Positions 35,424 through 45,044 of a stretch of 64,000 bases of DNA are shown piece after piece (the stretch's first letter is position 1; each line of letters opens with the position of its first letter). Source of the stretch: Synaphobranchus kaupii (Eukaryota > Chordata > Actinopteri > Anguilliformes > Synaphobranchidae); the NCBI GenBank assembly GCA_029718625.1, contig CM056391.1, positions 7,618,861 through 7,682,860 of the forward strand, given 5' to 3'. The position numbers and the translations under genes are program-made. A model generated the notes under the pieces. That model saw only the letters and a program-made list of their open reading frames with translations. It did no database searches and was not told the origin of the DNA.

Positions 35424-35767
35424 AATTCCCAGTGACATCTCAGACTTTGCTGAAACTTTCTACAAAGAATCTTCCTATGGAGGAAGGATGTTGGACACAT
35501 ATTTGAGATATGTGTCACAACTACTTTTTGAGAAAATTTCAATTTAAGTGCCCATTTTGGGGCATTTTTGGCCATAGAGGGGCCTCCTTTAAGACCCTGT
35601 AATTTTTTAACTATAAGGACAAAACTGCCTCAGAATGGGCACTTCAAATGCAATTTTCTCAAAAAGTATTTGTGACACAAATGTCATGTATGTGTCAAGC
35701 ATCCTTCCTTCACAGGAAGTTTCTTTGTGGAAAATTTCAGGAAAATCTGAGACGTCAAGGGAATTTG
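35424..35767. repeat. Long imperfect inverted repeat
   Basis: Arms about 35424-35556 and 35634-35767 are inverse copies at roughly 80% identity by eye. Anchors are TCTACAAAGAATCTTCC against GGAAGTTTCTTTGTGGA, and CTTTTTGAGAAAAT against ATTTTCTCAAAAAG. The central spacer is about 77 bp. It could be a foldback transposon. No open frame. Confidence 0.7.
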
Positions 35768-36279
35768 TTGTTCCATTCCACGGAATGTCCCCACTATGGA
35801 CTCGTATAAACTATTAGAGCTGATGTAACACTAATGATTTTGCTGTGTGGGAAGGAAATAAAATGATAATATGCCAAAATGTAGTCGTTTAAGACAGTCA
35901 AGCAAATGGATTTGATTTGAAACCCTCAGGTTTATGTGAACATGCCATATAAGGCTGTCCTCTGCTTTGCTCCAACTCTTATAGAGTGCCCCGCACGGGA
36001 TATTGCACGCAGGATATCCACAGAGGCAACTGTGGAAAAACTGAAGAAAAAAAAACCTGTGGCATTAACAGATAGGTAGGCCTAAATGTTTCACCAGCTT
36101 GGATTTCTGTCTGTCTCAGACGAGCTCTAAAAAGACGTATTCCAGATCCGGTGAAGTCCGGACTGCCGGTGATTTGCACTTAAGAGGAACCTGCACCCGA
36201 GTTTGCTAATTTTTTCTGAAAAAAAGAACAGCCCATGGTGTCCAGGAAGGTTCATCATGTAGGCCAGTAAAACAAGGTC

Positions 36280-36335
36280 TAGCAAAGGATGGTTTTGATG
36301 GTTATGGGCCCAGCACGCTTCCGCTGCACTCTGCT
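36280..36335 (-). pseudogene. Initiator tRNA-Met pseudogene
   Basis: Matches the initiator tRNA genes at 37198-38834 but lacks part of the T-arm side and a few bases of the D-arm, so it is only 56 nt. The anticodon side GGGCCCATAAC is kept. Not functional. Confidence 0.8.
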
Positions 36336-36805
36336 GCATGGCAACTGCAGGGAGGATGTGAGCGACTTGGCTCTGGGCTGGAGGTGGTGGGAGGGGAGTG
36401 TGAATTACAAGCTACAACTGCAATACAATAATGATGTCTATGACATGACGCTCTGTGCTGGACTTGTGCTGTAGATATGCCGCAGAAGCTTCCACAATAC
36501 CTCCCTATTTACGCTGTCAAACGCTCTTGCATCCGGTGAACTTCTCCATCTGATACTTTAGACTTATGACGATGGGACCTTCCTCTTCTTTTTGTCAGTG
36601 AATATTTATATAAGTTATTTGCTTTCAGAATTGTAAGAACAGTGAATGAATGGAGGCCTGCAGATGACATTATTGTATCTGTGCGAGAACTAGAAAATGA
36701 CGGAGCTCAGATCAATCGCTCCCTTTGTCACTTGTGGGCATTGCTGTCTGGCTTGAAACCCATGTTACTTTCATAGTTCTTGCTCATGTATTTGAACAGA
36801 TTTGC

Positions 36806-36998
36806 AGGTTCTATTCCCAGGTAGGACACTGCCGTTGTACCCTTGAGCAAGGTACTTAACCTGAATCGCTTCAGTATATATCCAGCTGTATAAATGGATA
36901 ACGTTATTAAAAAAAACTTTAAAATTTAAAAAAAAAACTTGTGTAAGTCGCTCTGGATAAGAGCGTCTGCTAAATGCCTGTAATGTAATGTAATGAAC
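36806..36998 (+). mobile_element. SINE with fish-type tail
   Basis: From GCAGGTTCTATTCCCAGG (B-box-like) through TTGAGCAAGGTACTTAACC to the tail AAGTCGCTCTGGATAAGAGC and GTCTGCTAAATGCCTGTAATG, ending in short TAATG repeats. The 5' head is truncated. Confidence 0.7.
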
Positions 36999-37197
36999 AG
37001 TTTTTCAAGTGTAACATTTCCTTGTAATTTTTTTTGTTAAAACAGCATAGCAGAGGACGGTTTCAGAGCGCAGACAAAACACTCCCTTCGTCACTCACGC
37101 GCTTTGTCTCGCTAAAACTCGTTGTTGCTTTATATTTTAAGAGATTTACATGTGCAATGTTCCCATGTGGTTTTTTTTGTTTTTTGTTAAAAGAGCA

Positions 37198-37269
37198 TAG
37201 CAGAGGATGGTTTCGATCCATCGACCTCTGGGTTATGGGCCCAGCACGCTTCCGCTGCGCCACTCTGCT
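37198..37269 (-). tRNA. Initiator tRNA-Met (CAT), copy 1
   Basis: A complete 72-nt gene on the minus strand, starting AGCAGAGTGGCGCAGCGGAA and with GGGCCCATAACCC around the CAT anticodon. The GATCGAAAC T-loop and the A1 start are initiator features. Followed by TTTT on its own strand (plus AAAA at about 37190), a polymerase III stop. Confidence 0.95.
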
Positions 37270-37778
37270 AGGTGTAGATAAGAGGACGTTGTGACTCAGA
37301 TGGGGGTGGGGGTGTGTGGTGCGTTTCACCTTCAAACCGCATTCCAATAGTGAGTGGAATGATTCCCTGTAGGGGGGCGACAGAGAACAGTGTTGCCCGA
37401 GGCTGTGCTCTTTGTGTTCTGTGGAGAAAGCAAACAGCTCCTAAACAAACACACAAGAAGCAAAGAGAAAGAAAGTACGAAAAAAATTATTCTTCACGGG
37501 TGTAAAATCAATGCTTACATTGAACTTCTTCTTTCAGATTGATAAGAACAGTGAATGAATGGAGGCCTGCCCATGCCATCATTATATCAGTTTGAGAACC
37601 TCTAGAAAATTCCGTATTTCAGAGCACAGGCAAAACACTCCCTTCGTCACTCACGCGCTTTGTCTCGCTAAAACTCCTTTACTTCCGTCGTTGTTGCTTT
37701 TATATTTTAAGAGATTTACATGTGCATCATTCGCATGTGTTTTCTTTCTCTTTTTTTTTTTTTTTGGCAAAAACAGCT

Positions 37779-37850
37779 TAGCAGAGGATGGTTTCGATCC
37801 ATCGACCTCTGGGTTATGGGCCCAGCACGCTTCCGCTGCGCCACTCTGCT
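37779..37850 (-). tRNA. Initiator tRNA-Met (CAT), copy 2
   Basis: Identical over 72 nt to copy 1 by eye, with a T-run just downstream on the minus strand. Its 5' flank (plus 37851 on) is nearly the same as that of copy 3 and differs from copy 1. Confidence 0.95.
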
Positions 37851-38000
37851 GCGTGGAAACTACAGGGAGGATGTGAGGGACTTGACTCTGAGCTGGGGGG
37901 TGGGGGGAGGGGCGTGTGACTGAACTGCATTACAATAATGATCTCAACGACTCCCTGTGGGAGGAAGAAAGGAAAATGTTTTCAGGGCTGTAACATTCAT

Positions 38001-38123
38001 GGCCGGTTTCCCAGACATGGATTAAGCCTAGTCCTAGACTAAAAGAAACATTCAACGAAGATCTCCATTGAAAAATGTTTTTAGTCTAGGACTAGGCTTA
38101 ATCCATGTCTGGGAAACCAGCCC
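38001..38123. mobile_element. Palindromic MITE-like element
   Basis: Arms of about 45 bp, GGTTTCCCAGACATGGATTA and AGCCTAGTCCTAGACTAAA and their inverse, enclose about 30 bp. It is a near-perfect hairpin inserted in the tRNA cluster. Confidence 0.75.
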
Positions 38124-38423
38124 TCAATGTTTATCTATCTAGACTGTACTCTTCTCTTTGATTGGTAGCCTAATATTTAAGAAGTTAATTACTTTCAGAA
38201 TTGCAAGAACAGTGAATGGATGGAGGCCTGTTAACGTCATCAAGGGTAAATTCACACTGCGGGTAACAGTGGCCTAAATATATATATTTTTTTCCTTTAT
38301 ATGTGACACAGATCAGTTTTTTTTTTAAACAGCGTGAACATCAGAAACCACATGGAATCAGATTTTTTTCAATTCCAATTTGGGGCACATTCATGTGGTC
38401 CTATATCCGGTACATAACCAATT

Positions 38424-38470
38424 TAAGGACGGTTTAAATCCAGTGGCCTCTGGGTTAAAGCACAGCTCTT
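38424..38470 (-). pseudogene. Decayed initiator tRNA-Met fragment
   Basis: The run GGACGGTTTAAATCCA..GGCCTCTGGGTTA, at the expected place in a duplicated unit between copies 2 and 3, resembles the T-arm and anticodon stem of the initiator tRNA. Too decayed to fold. Confidence 0.4.
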
Positions 38471-38762
38471 TGCTCCTAATCAAACAGACTTGAAGCAAAG
38501 GCAGAGAAAAGAAAAAAGAGAACATTCTTCAGGGGTGTAAAGCTCAATGTTTACCTTGACCATCCTCTTCCTTTTGATTGTACATATTTAAGAAGTTTGA
38601 TATTTACTTTAAGACGTGTCAGAACAATGAATCAAGGCCTGAAGATAACATCATTATATCAGTTCGACAACTTCTAGAAAATGCAAGACTTCAGAGCAGA
38701 GAGCAAGGGCTTCGTTTGTCACAAGCGCAACACGTCTTTGTCATTTTTTGTAAAAAACAGCT

Positions 38763-38834
38763 TAGCAGAGGATGGTTTCGATCCATCGACCTCTGGGTTA
38801 TGGGCCCAGCACGCTTCCGCTGCGCCACTCTGCT
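38763..38834 (-). tRNA. Initiator tRNA-Met (CAT), copy 3
   Basis: Again the same 72 nt, with TTTTTT downstream on the minus strand. The flank up to about 38960 is a close duplicate of the one beside copy 2. Confidence 0.95.
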
Positions 38835-39712
38835 GCGTGGAAACTACAAGGAGGATGTGAGGCACTTGACTCTGAGCTGGGGGTGGGGGCAGGGGAGTGT
38901 GACTGAACTGCATTACAATAATGATCTCAACGACTCCCTGGGGAGAAAGAAAGAAAACATTCTTCTGGGCTGAAGGGGGAATCTGCTCTATTCAATATCT
39001 GTGAATGAAATAGATTAAATTTGTCGTTGCATTCTCTCATTGCTTTCCTATTAGTAAAATGATCTCATTAACAATGTAAACAGGACGGCAGGTGAAATGG
39101 GCAGGTGAAATTTTTACTTGTCCAAGTATCCTGGACAAGCCTTCATGTCAAGCCCTCATCAAACGAGGGATAGTGTGAACAGCCGAACAAACCTGTAAAT
39201 TAGCAGTAAGACGAGTGTTTGTGGGAGCACTTTGCTGATGTGCTCAATACTGCCCTCTGCTGACCATTCAGACAAAATAATGATTTTTATTATGGGCCTA
39301 ACTGCACCACTCTGCTGTAACCAAGCTAAAGGTGGATGGGACCAGCAGCTTGATCATTCCTAAATTTATTCCAATTCACAGGCAAAGATCTTAAATTTGG
39401 TAATAAAATTAATTTACTCTTCATTACTGGTTCTTGTTTTTGGAACCAGGTCTATTTTATGTATAAGGAATGAGCACTCTTTCCTCATTTGTTAACAAAT
39501 ATATCACTAATCTTGTTTCCTCAGAACTGTCTGAAATATACATTGGTAATTGAAGCTGCTGGTTTTGAGGGGAAAGGTGTTCTTCTGATCAGTCAGCTTG
39601 TTATCGTATCTTTCCATTGATTTAGAACTCGTGAATTGATGCATTTTGTGATTGCCCAAGGTTTCTACAACCCCAAAACATTATTTGTAACAATCCTTTA
39701 TGTTGTTACGTT

Positions 39713-39718
39713 TTTATT
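39713..39718 (-). terminator. Candidate polyadenylation signal of the repeat-protein gene
   Basis: AATAAA on the minus strand about 130 nt after the stop codon of the gene at 39849-42357. Confidence 0.4.
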
Positions 39719-39848
39719 TGAAGGATTGGTTTTACGCAACATGCAATTACATGACAGGCATCTTTCCATCACCCTGCAGAACCCCATAAACATGTCCAAG
39801 TTCTCATTTCTCCTTTCGCATATTCCTCCCCTCTTCCCTCTCTTTCTG

Positions 39849-40553
39849 TCATCCTTCCACCTGCTCTTCATCTCTCCTCATTTTTTCTTGCGGTTCCCCT
39901 TCTCCCTCGACTCTCCCTCCTTCAGGATTTCTTTGACTTTTCTCCCCTTCCGTCTCTTCATCCCTCTTAACCTCAACTGTGGCAGCCCCCTCCGCCTCGT
40001 CTTCCTCCTTTATCCCATTCTTCTTCAACGGCTTTATGTCCCTTCTCAAAGCGCCCTTGATGTCCTTCAAGAACTCCTTACTCTTCTTCCTCCCCTCCCC
40101 TTTCGCCCTCTCCTCCTCCCTCTTCTTCTCCTCCCTCTCCCAGTCCTTCCTCATCTTCTCCTCCCTCTGCATCGCCACCTTGACTTCCTTCAGGAACTCC
40201 TTCCCCTTTCTCCTCTCCTGCCCGATCTGCTCCCTCATCTCTGCCTTTCTCCCGTGGTTCTCCTCCCCCTCTAGGTCCTCCCTCTCCTTCCACTCTCTCT
40301 CCTTTGCCCTCACCGCTTCCTTGGCGGCCTTCAGTATTTCTTTCCTCTTTTTCCTCTCTTCCTCCATCTTCTTCTTAATCTCTGCCTTTCTCACATCTTG
40401 CTCCCGGCTCTCCCTCTCCCTCCACTCCTTCTCCTTCCTCTGCACGGCCCCCAGGGCCGCCTTCAGGCTACGTTCGTCCTTTTCCCTCTCTTCTCCCTGT
40501 TTTTTTACCTGTTCCACCTGCCTCTGCCTTGCTGCAACCTTATCGTCAGAACT
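39849..40553 (-). CDS. Repeat-protein gene, exon 2
   Basis: 234 codons and a stop. The acceptor lies at the end of a (CT)n run on the minus strand. Two AGs six bases apart (TCAG ACTCAG) both keep the frame, so protein forms differing by two residues are possible. The four charged repeats lie at about residues 70-250 of the joined protein. Confidence 0.6.
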   Translation of the reverse strand, partial: SSDDKVAARQRQVEQVKKQGEEREKDERSLKAALGAVQRKEKEWRERESREQDVRKAEIKKKMEEERKKRKEILKAAKEAVRAKEREWKEREDLEGEENHGRKAEMREQIGQERRKGKEFLKEVKVAMQREEKMRKDWEREEKKREEERAKGEGRKKSKEFLKDIKGALRRDIKPLKKNGIKEEDEAEGAATVEVKRDEETEGEKSQRNPEGGRVEGEGEPQEKMRRDEEQVEG

Positions 40554-40559
40554 CTGAGT

Positions 40560-40603
<44 letters not shown>

Positions 40604-40732
40604 TTGGCTGACTCTACAGTGCCACAATAATGTGCCTCGTCATTTCTTCCAATTGACTAGATGACTTCAGAGTGAGTGATGCTAGAATGGAAAAAGACCT
40701 AAGAGTAGGTCATATAAAAACACTTCTACAAT

Positions 40733-40767
<35 letters not shown>

Positions 40768-40801
40768 ACACCTCCTGGGAGTATACCTCCACAAGAGGGT
40801 G

Positions 40802-40840
<39 letters not shown>

Positions 40841-42357
40841 GTGGGGTGGGTGGGGGGTATGCACAATATACTGTAGACCAAGACACATCACAGCAAACAT
40901 CACTAACCGTTACAAGAAACGTGACTGGATTCAATGTTTATGATTGTATTTCAGAGCCTCTGTTTAGCCGTGCCATTGAACTTGCAGTTAGTTATAATAG
41001 CTGTGTATTAAACAATTATCTTTCATAGCCCCAAAGTCTGCAGTGAACTTAAACTTAGTGACTTAAACTGCAGATCAGGCAGCTCTGTATCCCCATATCA
41101 TTCAGGTATTTGGTCTAACATTTGAGTGACAATGTATAGAATAGAACAACTTTTATTTTCCCGCTAGGGAACTTCAGTTGTAGCCCCAGCAACAACAAAA
41201 AAGATATAGACAGTGGGGCAGACCCACAACACATAAACATATCAAACAAAGACATTCAATATAATCATTGCATTAATCAAATTAATTAAGTGAATTAAAG
41301 TGGAATACAGCCATGATTAAAAATAGCCCCCGCTGTCCCGAGATGTCCAGTGTCATTATTAAGCAGTCCAACACACAAACTCCGCCTCCACGACTTTCCT
41401 CCATACATGCAGTGTTGCGGTCTCTGTACACTGTCGAAACGGAGCACCGAACTGCATCAGCCTTCCCAGTCGTCGCCTCACTCCTCCCCCACATTATCTT
41501 CTCCTTTCTCTTCCCTGGTGGCCTTTTGAAGATTGCCTACAGTCCTAGATCAGTCCCGAGTCCCGACATCTTCAACTCCAGTGAAGAACGATGGTAAACT
41601 TTGTGGCTGCAGATTCACTGGACATTCCCGAGCATATGTTGTGAATGCGTCTCCATGGTGACGACCACAAACGAAATGATCCCGAATATACAATTCGTCA
41701 ATATTATAAAAACGAGCAGCAGGAGTGCCCCGACAAATCTCCAGCCCGCTTCCCCGTCCCACAATAGACACATAGCGCATGAAAAAAACAAAAAACAAAA
41801 GCCCGACACAACAAAATACATTCAAATTCACAAACACGAACACGAGAGACAGCTGGACTACATGTCACCATTACAGCGCCACGTGACGTCATATTATATG
41901 CTTTTATAGTACTACCTTGCTAACATTTGTGAACTATGAATACATTTATCTGTCTACATATGTTTGTGTCAGAGTGGCACCAAGGGAAGGCCTCCAGCTC
42001 CAATTTGAAAGGGTCTGACTGACATTATTTCTTATAAAACAAATGGTATGCTTTGTGAAGAGCCCAAACACTGTTCTAAATGATGTCACTGAGCTGGTTG
42101 GGTACAAAGATGGCGACACTCATACAGTTCTTTGTTTACCCATGAAAAAGACTGACTTACAAGTTTCCATTCTGTATCTGCTGCCGACAGGCACTTGTAT
42201 CTGTTCCCATTACCTGCTCCATCTCAGCAGCACCATTCGTCACCGATATCTTCCCCTCTCGTCCGAGTACGGATCTCAGCTTTCCACTGTCCATCACCGC
42301 CAACTTCTCCTTGAGCTCTGCCACAAACTCTTCTTCCTCACTCCACTGCCTCTCCAT
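39849..42357 (-). CDS. Unrecognised two-exon gene for a charged, internally repeated coiled-coil protein
   Basis: Exons 42214-42357 and 39849-40553 join in phase 0 to give 282 residues. The N-terminus, MERQWSEEEEFVAELKEKLA, is a short amphipathic acidic part. The rest is almost wholly E, K and R, with heptad-like periodicity expected for long helices. Four imperfect units of about 40 residues can be aligned, each around a core of the form KxFLKxxKxAxxRxEK (for example KEFLKEVKVAMQREEK and KEILKAAKEAVRAKER). No signal peptide, membrane segment or known domain is seen, and I do not recognise the family. It lies head to head with ist1, about 0.85 kb from its first exon. A spurious low-complexity frame is possible, but in-phase splicing and a clean ATG favour a real gene. 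Confidence 0.6.
40561..40604. repeat. (GA)n microsatellite
   Basis: About 20 GA units next to the exon 2 acceptor of the repeat-protein gene. Read on the minus strand it is the pyrimidine tract. Confidence 0.95.
40733..40857. repeat. (CA)n and (TG)n microsatellites, inverted pair
   Basis: A (CA)n run at 40733-40767 is followed after about 37 bp by a (TG)n run at 40804-40839 and a G-rich tail. The pair could form a hairpin. It is intronic in the repeat-protein gene. Confidence 0.95.
42214..42357 (-). CDS. Repeat-protein gene, exon 1
   Basis: 48 whole codons from the ATG at 42357, then the donor GTAATG. The residues after the acidic start include AVMDSGKLRSVLGREGKISV, which is not low-complexity and so argues for coding. 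An alternative upstream ATG (in AAAAATGAGCC) is in another frame. Confidence 0.6.
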
Positions 42358-43213
42358 GGCTCATTTTTTTCTTTTTGAATTCTTCAAACAAAATGCCCTC
42401 GGTATTACCTGCATGGGACAAATGGCTACTCCGCTGAATTATGACGCCTGAGCTGCATTCAGACACTGTGACATCATAAAAATCACTGTTGTGTCACTTC
42501 ACGGTATCAAATATCAGAGATATTGTAAGCATTGAATTTTGTGATTCTGAGTAATTACGGTATTTGTATTTATTTAATTTAACAGCTTGTATTGCATGGA
42601 AAATTTACAATTGTTCTACAATCAAAAGCCAAAAATAAATACATGAATTGATTCATTGATACATTAATGAACCAAGAACATGTTGCATGCATTACACAGA
42701 ATGTATGGCTGGTAAAGAGGCTAATGAACAATATGATTTACCTAAAGAAATGTAATATTTACATTAGCTACCTCCCATCTGTCCCCATAAACGCTCCACG
42801 TAACCATAGCAACCACTAACGATCAGCATTTCTTCAGTGGACAGTCTCCTTTAAATCTTAGCAGAGATGTGTATTCTGAGTTGCCACATTACTTCAAAAT
42901 ACCACCGTATTCAACAAAATATGGCAGAGAAAGAAGTCAACTAATCACGCTATTACAAGGCTAAATCAAAACTAAATTAATTTGGTTCCTTAAAATACTT
43001 GTTTTGAAAAATAACTAGCTAACTGCCAACTGGGTTGTTACAACGCAATAGTCTCAACGAGATTATTGAAATGAATGAATGAATAAGCATGCGATTACTC
43101 TAGCTGGGTTTTAAATACCACGAAATGGACATCATTGGCAATTCAGTCACGAGAGCCAAACATATAAATAAAAAAGAGACCCAAACCTAGCAATCATCGT
43201 TAAGCATTGGACA
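42358..43213. other. Head-to-head intergenic region, probable two-way promoter
   Basis: Separates the minus-strand repeat-protein gene from plus-strand ist1. No exon is seen. It is AT-rich, with no obvious TATA for the minus gene. Confidence 0.4.
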
Positions 43214-43374
43214 GGGGCGGAGTTATAGATCCTCACTTCGAACCATCTTCGGTGCAAGCTTTACGTATTTACGTACTTACGTACGTCATACGTAAGGAGC
43301 GTATTTTGCGGAAGGGAAAAAGTAAATACTTTTCAGTCAACCAAAGAGCTATTTCAGGAAAGAAACCGTGAAAG
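43214..43374 (+). promoter_or_regulatory. ist1 promoter and non-coding exon 1
   Basis: A GC box, GGGGCGG, at 43214-43220 precedes a cluster of TTACGTA/TACGTCA palindromes (43258-43296), which look like bZIP (CREB/ATF or PAR type) sites. No TATA box at a fixed distance is evident, as usual for a housekeeping gene. A non-coding exon ends with GTGAAAG and donor GTATGT at 43375. The start site is not fixed. Confidence 0.5.
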
Positions 43375-44956
43375 GTATGTGGCTTGTGTTTACGCGTTTT
43401 ATAATTAACTTCTCAATTCAATAACTAACTCGGACTACTACATTTAATGTGTTTCCCCGGTTTGCACAAGAAATAAGATGGTTTGAATATGTTTAGCTAG
43501 CTAGGCTATATGAATTTAGATTATTTGTTGTTCGTGCTAAGTTTGTGCTAACGAGCGGATTACTTCCTGGTTTGAGGAGAAAGCGCTCTGTGTGTCACTG
43601 TGTGTTAATCTTTTGCTAATTTAGCCAGCTAGAACAAACTGTTTCATTCTTTCTTAAACTGATAATTTAAGTTAGCCAACATGTTTCACCAATTCTTCGA
43701 CGGTTGGCTGGCGGGCGAGATAGGGAGCCATCTTCACAGTCATGCACTTTATAGATCAGGCTCGTGTGATGATACTAGCTAGCTAGTAAAAACAACCTAA
43801 CGAGCAACCGAAATAATTACAATTTCATCGAGTACTTTTTATAGCTAACGATACAGCGGCTAGTTACAGAAGGAGATTGTTACTTTTCTAACTTACTGAG
43901 CCACATTTGACTAACGTTAGACGCTTTTGCAGATTAGCTAAATTAGCTAGCTAGCTAAATAAATAATGACATGGCTCGCCTTATTTTCATGAACAACGTT
44001 GAGCAGTAACGTAAGTAGCTAGTAAACTACACCACTCAAGCACAGGAAGGCGCTTAGCGTTGGCTTTTAGCTAACGTTGGTTATTCATCAATCGATTTGA
44101 TAACTAGTAACGTAAGTTTAAATAGTTAAGATGTAGCTCAACAAGAAGCTTAATCAGGTATAAACTACCGTGGGATAAATACATGTCTGGTATGATTAGC
44201 TATGTAACAGTTAATGCAAATAGCCATAACATACGTCAGCTAAAAACGCTCAAGTTGTGCCAATTGTGCTCGTGGTTGTAGTTCTAGCGTGTATTTGCTG
44301 TTTTTACACTTCATATTAGTTAACTACTGTAACCATGCGTCACTGTAAACAGTGACGTCACCCACCTGATCACATGACAAGGCTGACTCATGATGTGACA
44401 TGAGATGTTATGGGTCAATGCAGTGATTAACTGGCTACCTAAAATTGTAAAGTTCTATCTTGATTACCCAACATAGGCTTGTCAAACTTGTGAATCCGGT
44501 TTCCCCAGCAAACGGTATCTGCAAGCAAGCAAGCTATATATTCAGTTTTTTTCTTTTGTGTTACCCCTTTACGTAATCTGACAAATGGGCGGTTTTACAT
44601 CTCCCCAGATTGTGAAGGGGATTTTAATTCCATTGCTGTCAAGGTTATTTATTAAATTCTTCTGTCTTTGTGAGCCACGAACAGGGTAATCGTGGCAATT
44701 GCGAAATAACCGTTTCTTTTTTTTTTAAATGGCTATTTTTCCAGAGCGTAGTGAAACCTTTAATTTAAATAAATAAATAATTTAAACTCTGTCCTGTGTT
44801 CTTCAGAGAAGTGGGGGTCGGGAGCACTCCGACACTGGCGTCTAGCAAACATATATTTATTAGGACAATTACATAGTGCAAAAACAATTAATAAGTGCAC
44901 GTTATGTACTGAGTGCAACAATTTTTCCTTTTTCAATCTTCAGAGAAGTGCCCATC

Positions 44957-45044
44957 ATGCTTGGTGGTGGATTCAAAGCAGAGAGACTTCGAGTCAATCT
45001 CAGGCTGGTCATCAACCGCCTAAAACTCCTGGAGAAGAAGAAGA
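44957..45044 (+). CDS. ist1: ist1 coding exon 1
   Basis: Residues 1-29 (MLGGGFKAERL...LLEKKK), first helix of the core. The exon itself begins at 44944 after CAATCTTCAG. Donor GTGAGT, phase 1. Confidence 0.96.

Larger units (their letters stand above)
33641..36279. other. Intergenic region with repeat remnants
   Basis: No gene recognised. It contains a foldback-element copy (34300-34470), an AT-rich part near 34560-34630, a SINE remnant (35141-35320) and a long imperfect inverted repeat (35424-35767). Confidence 0.6.

Noticed and set aside
39979..40557. Long plus-strand frames rich in S, F and L
   Set aside because: These are antisense shadows of the charged minus-strand exon; lysine/glutamate codons read backwards as serine, leucine and phenylalanine.
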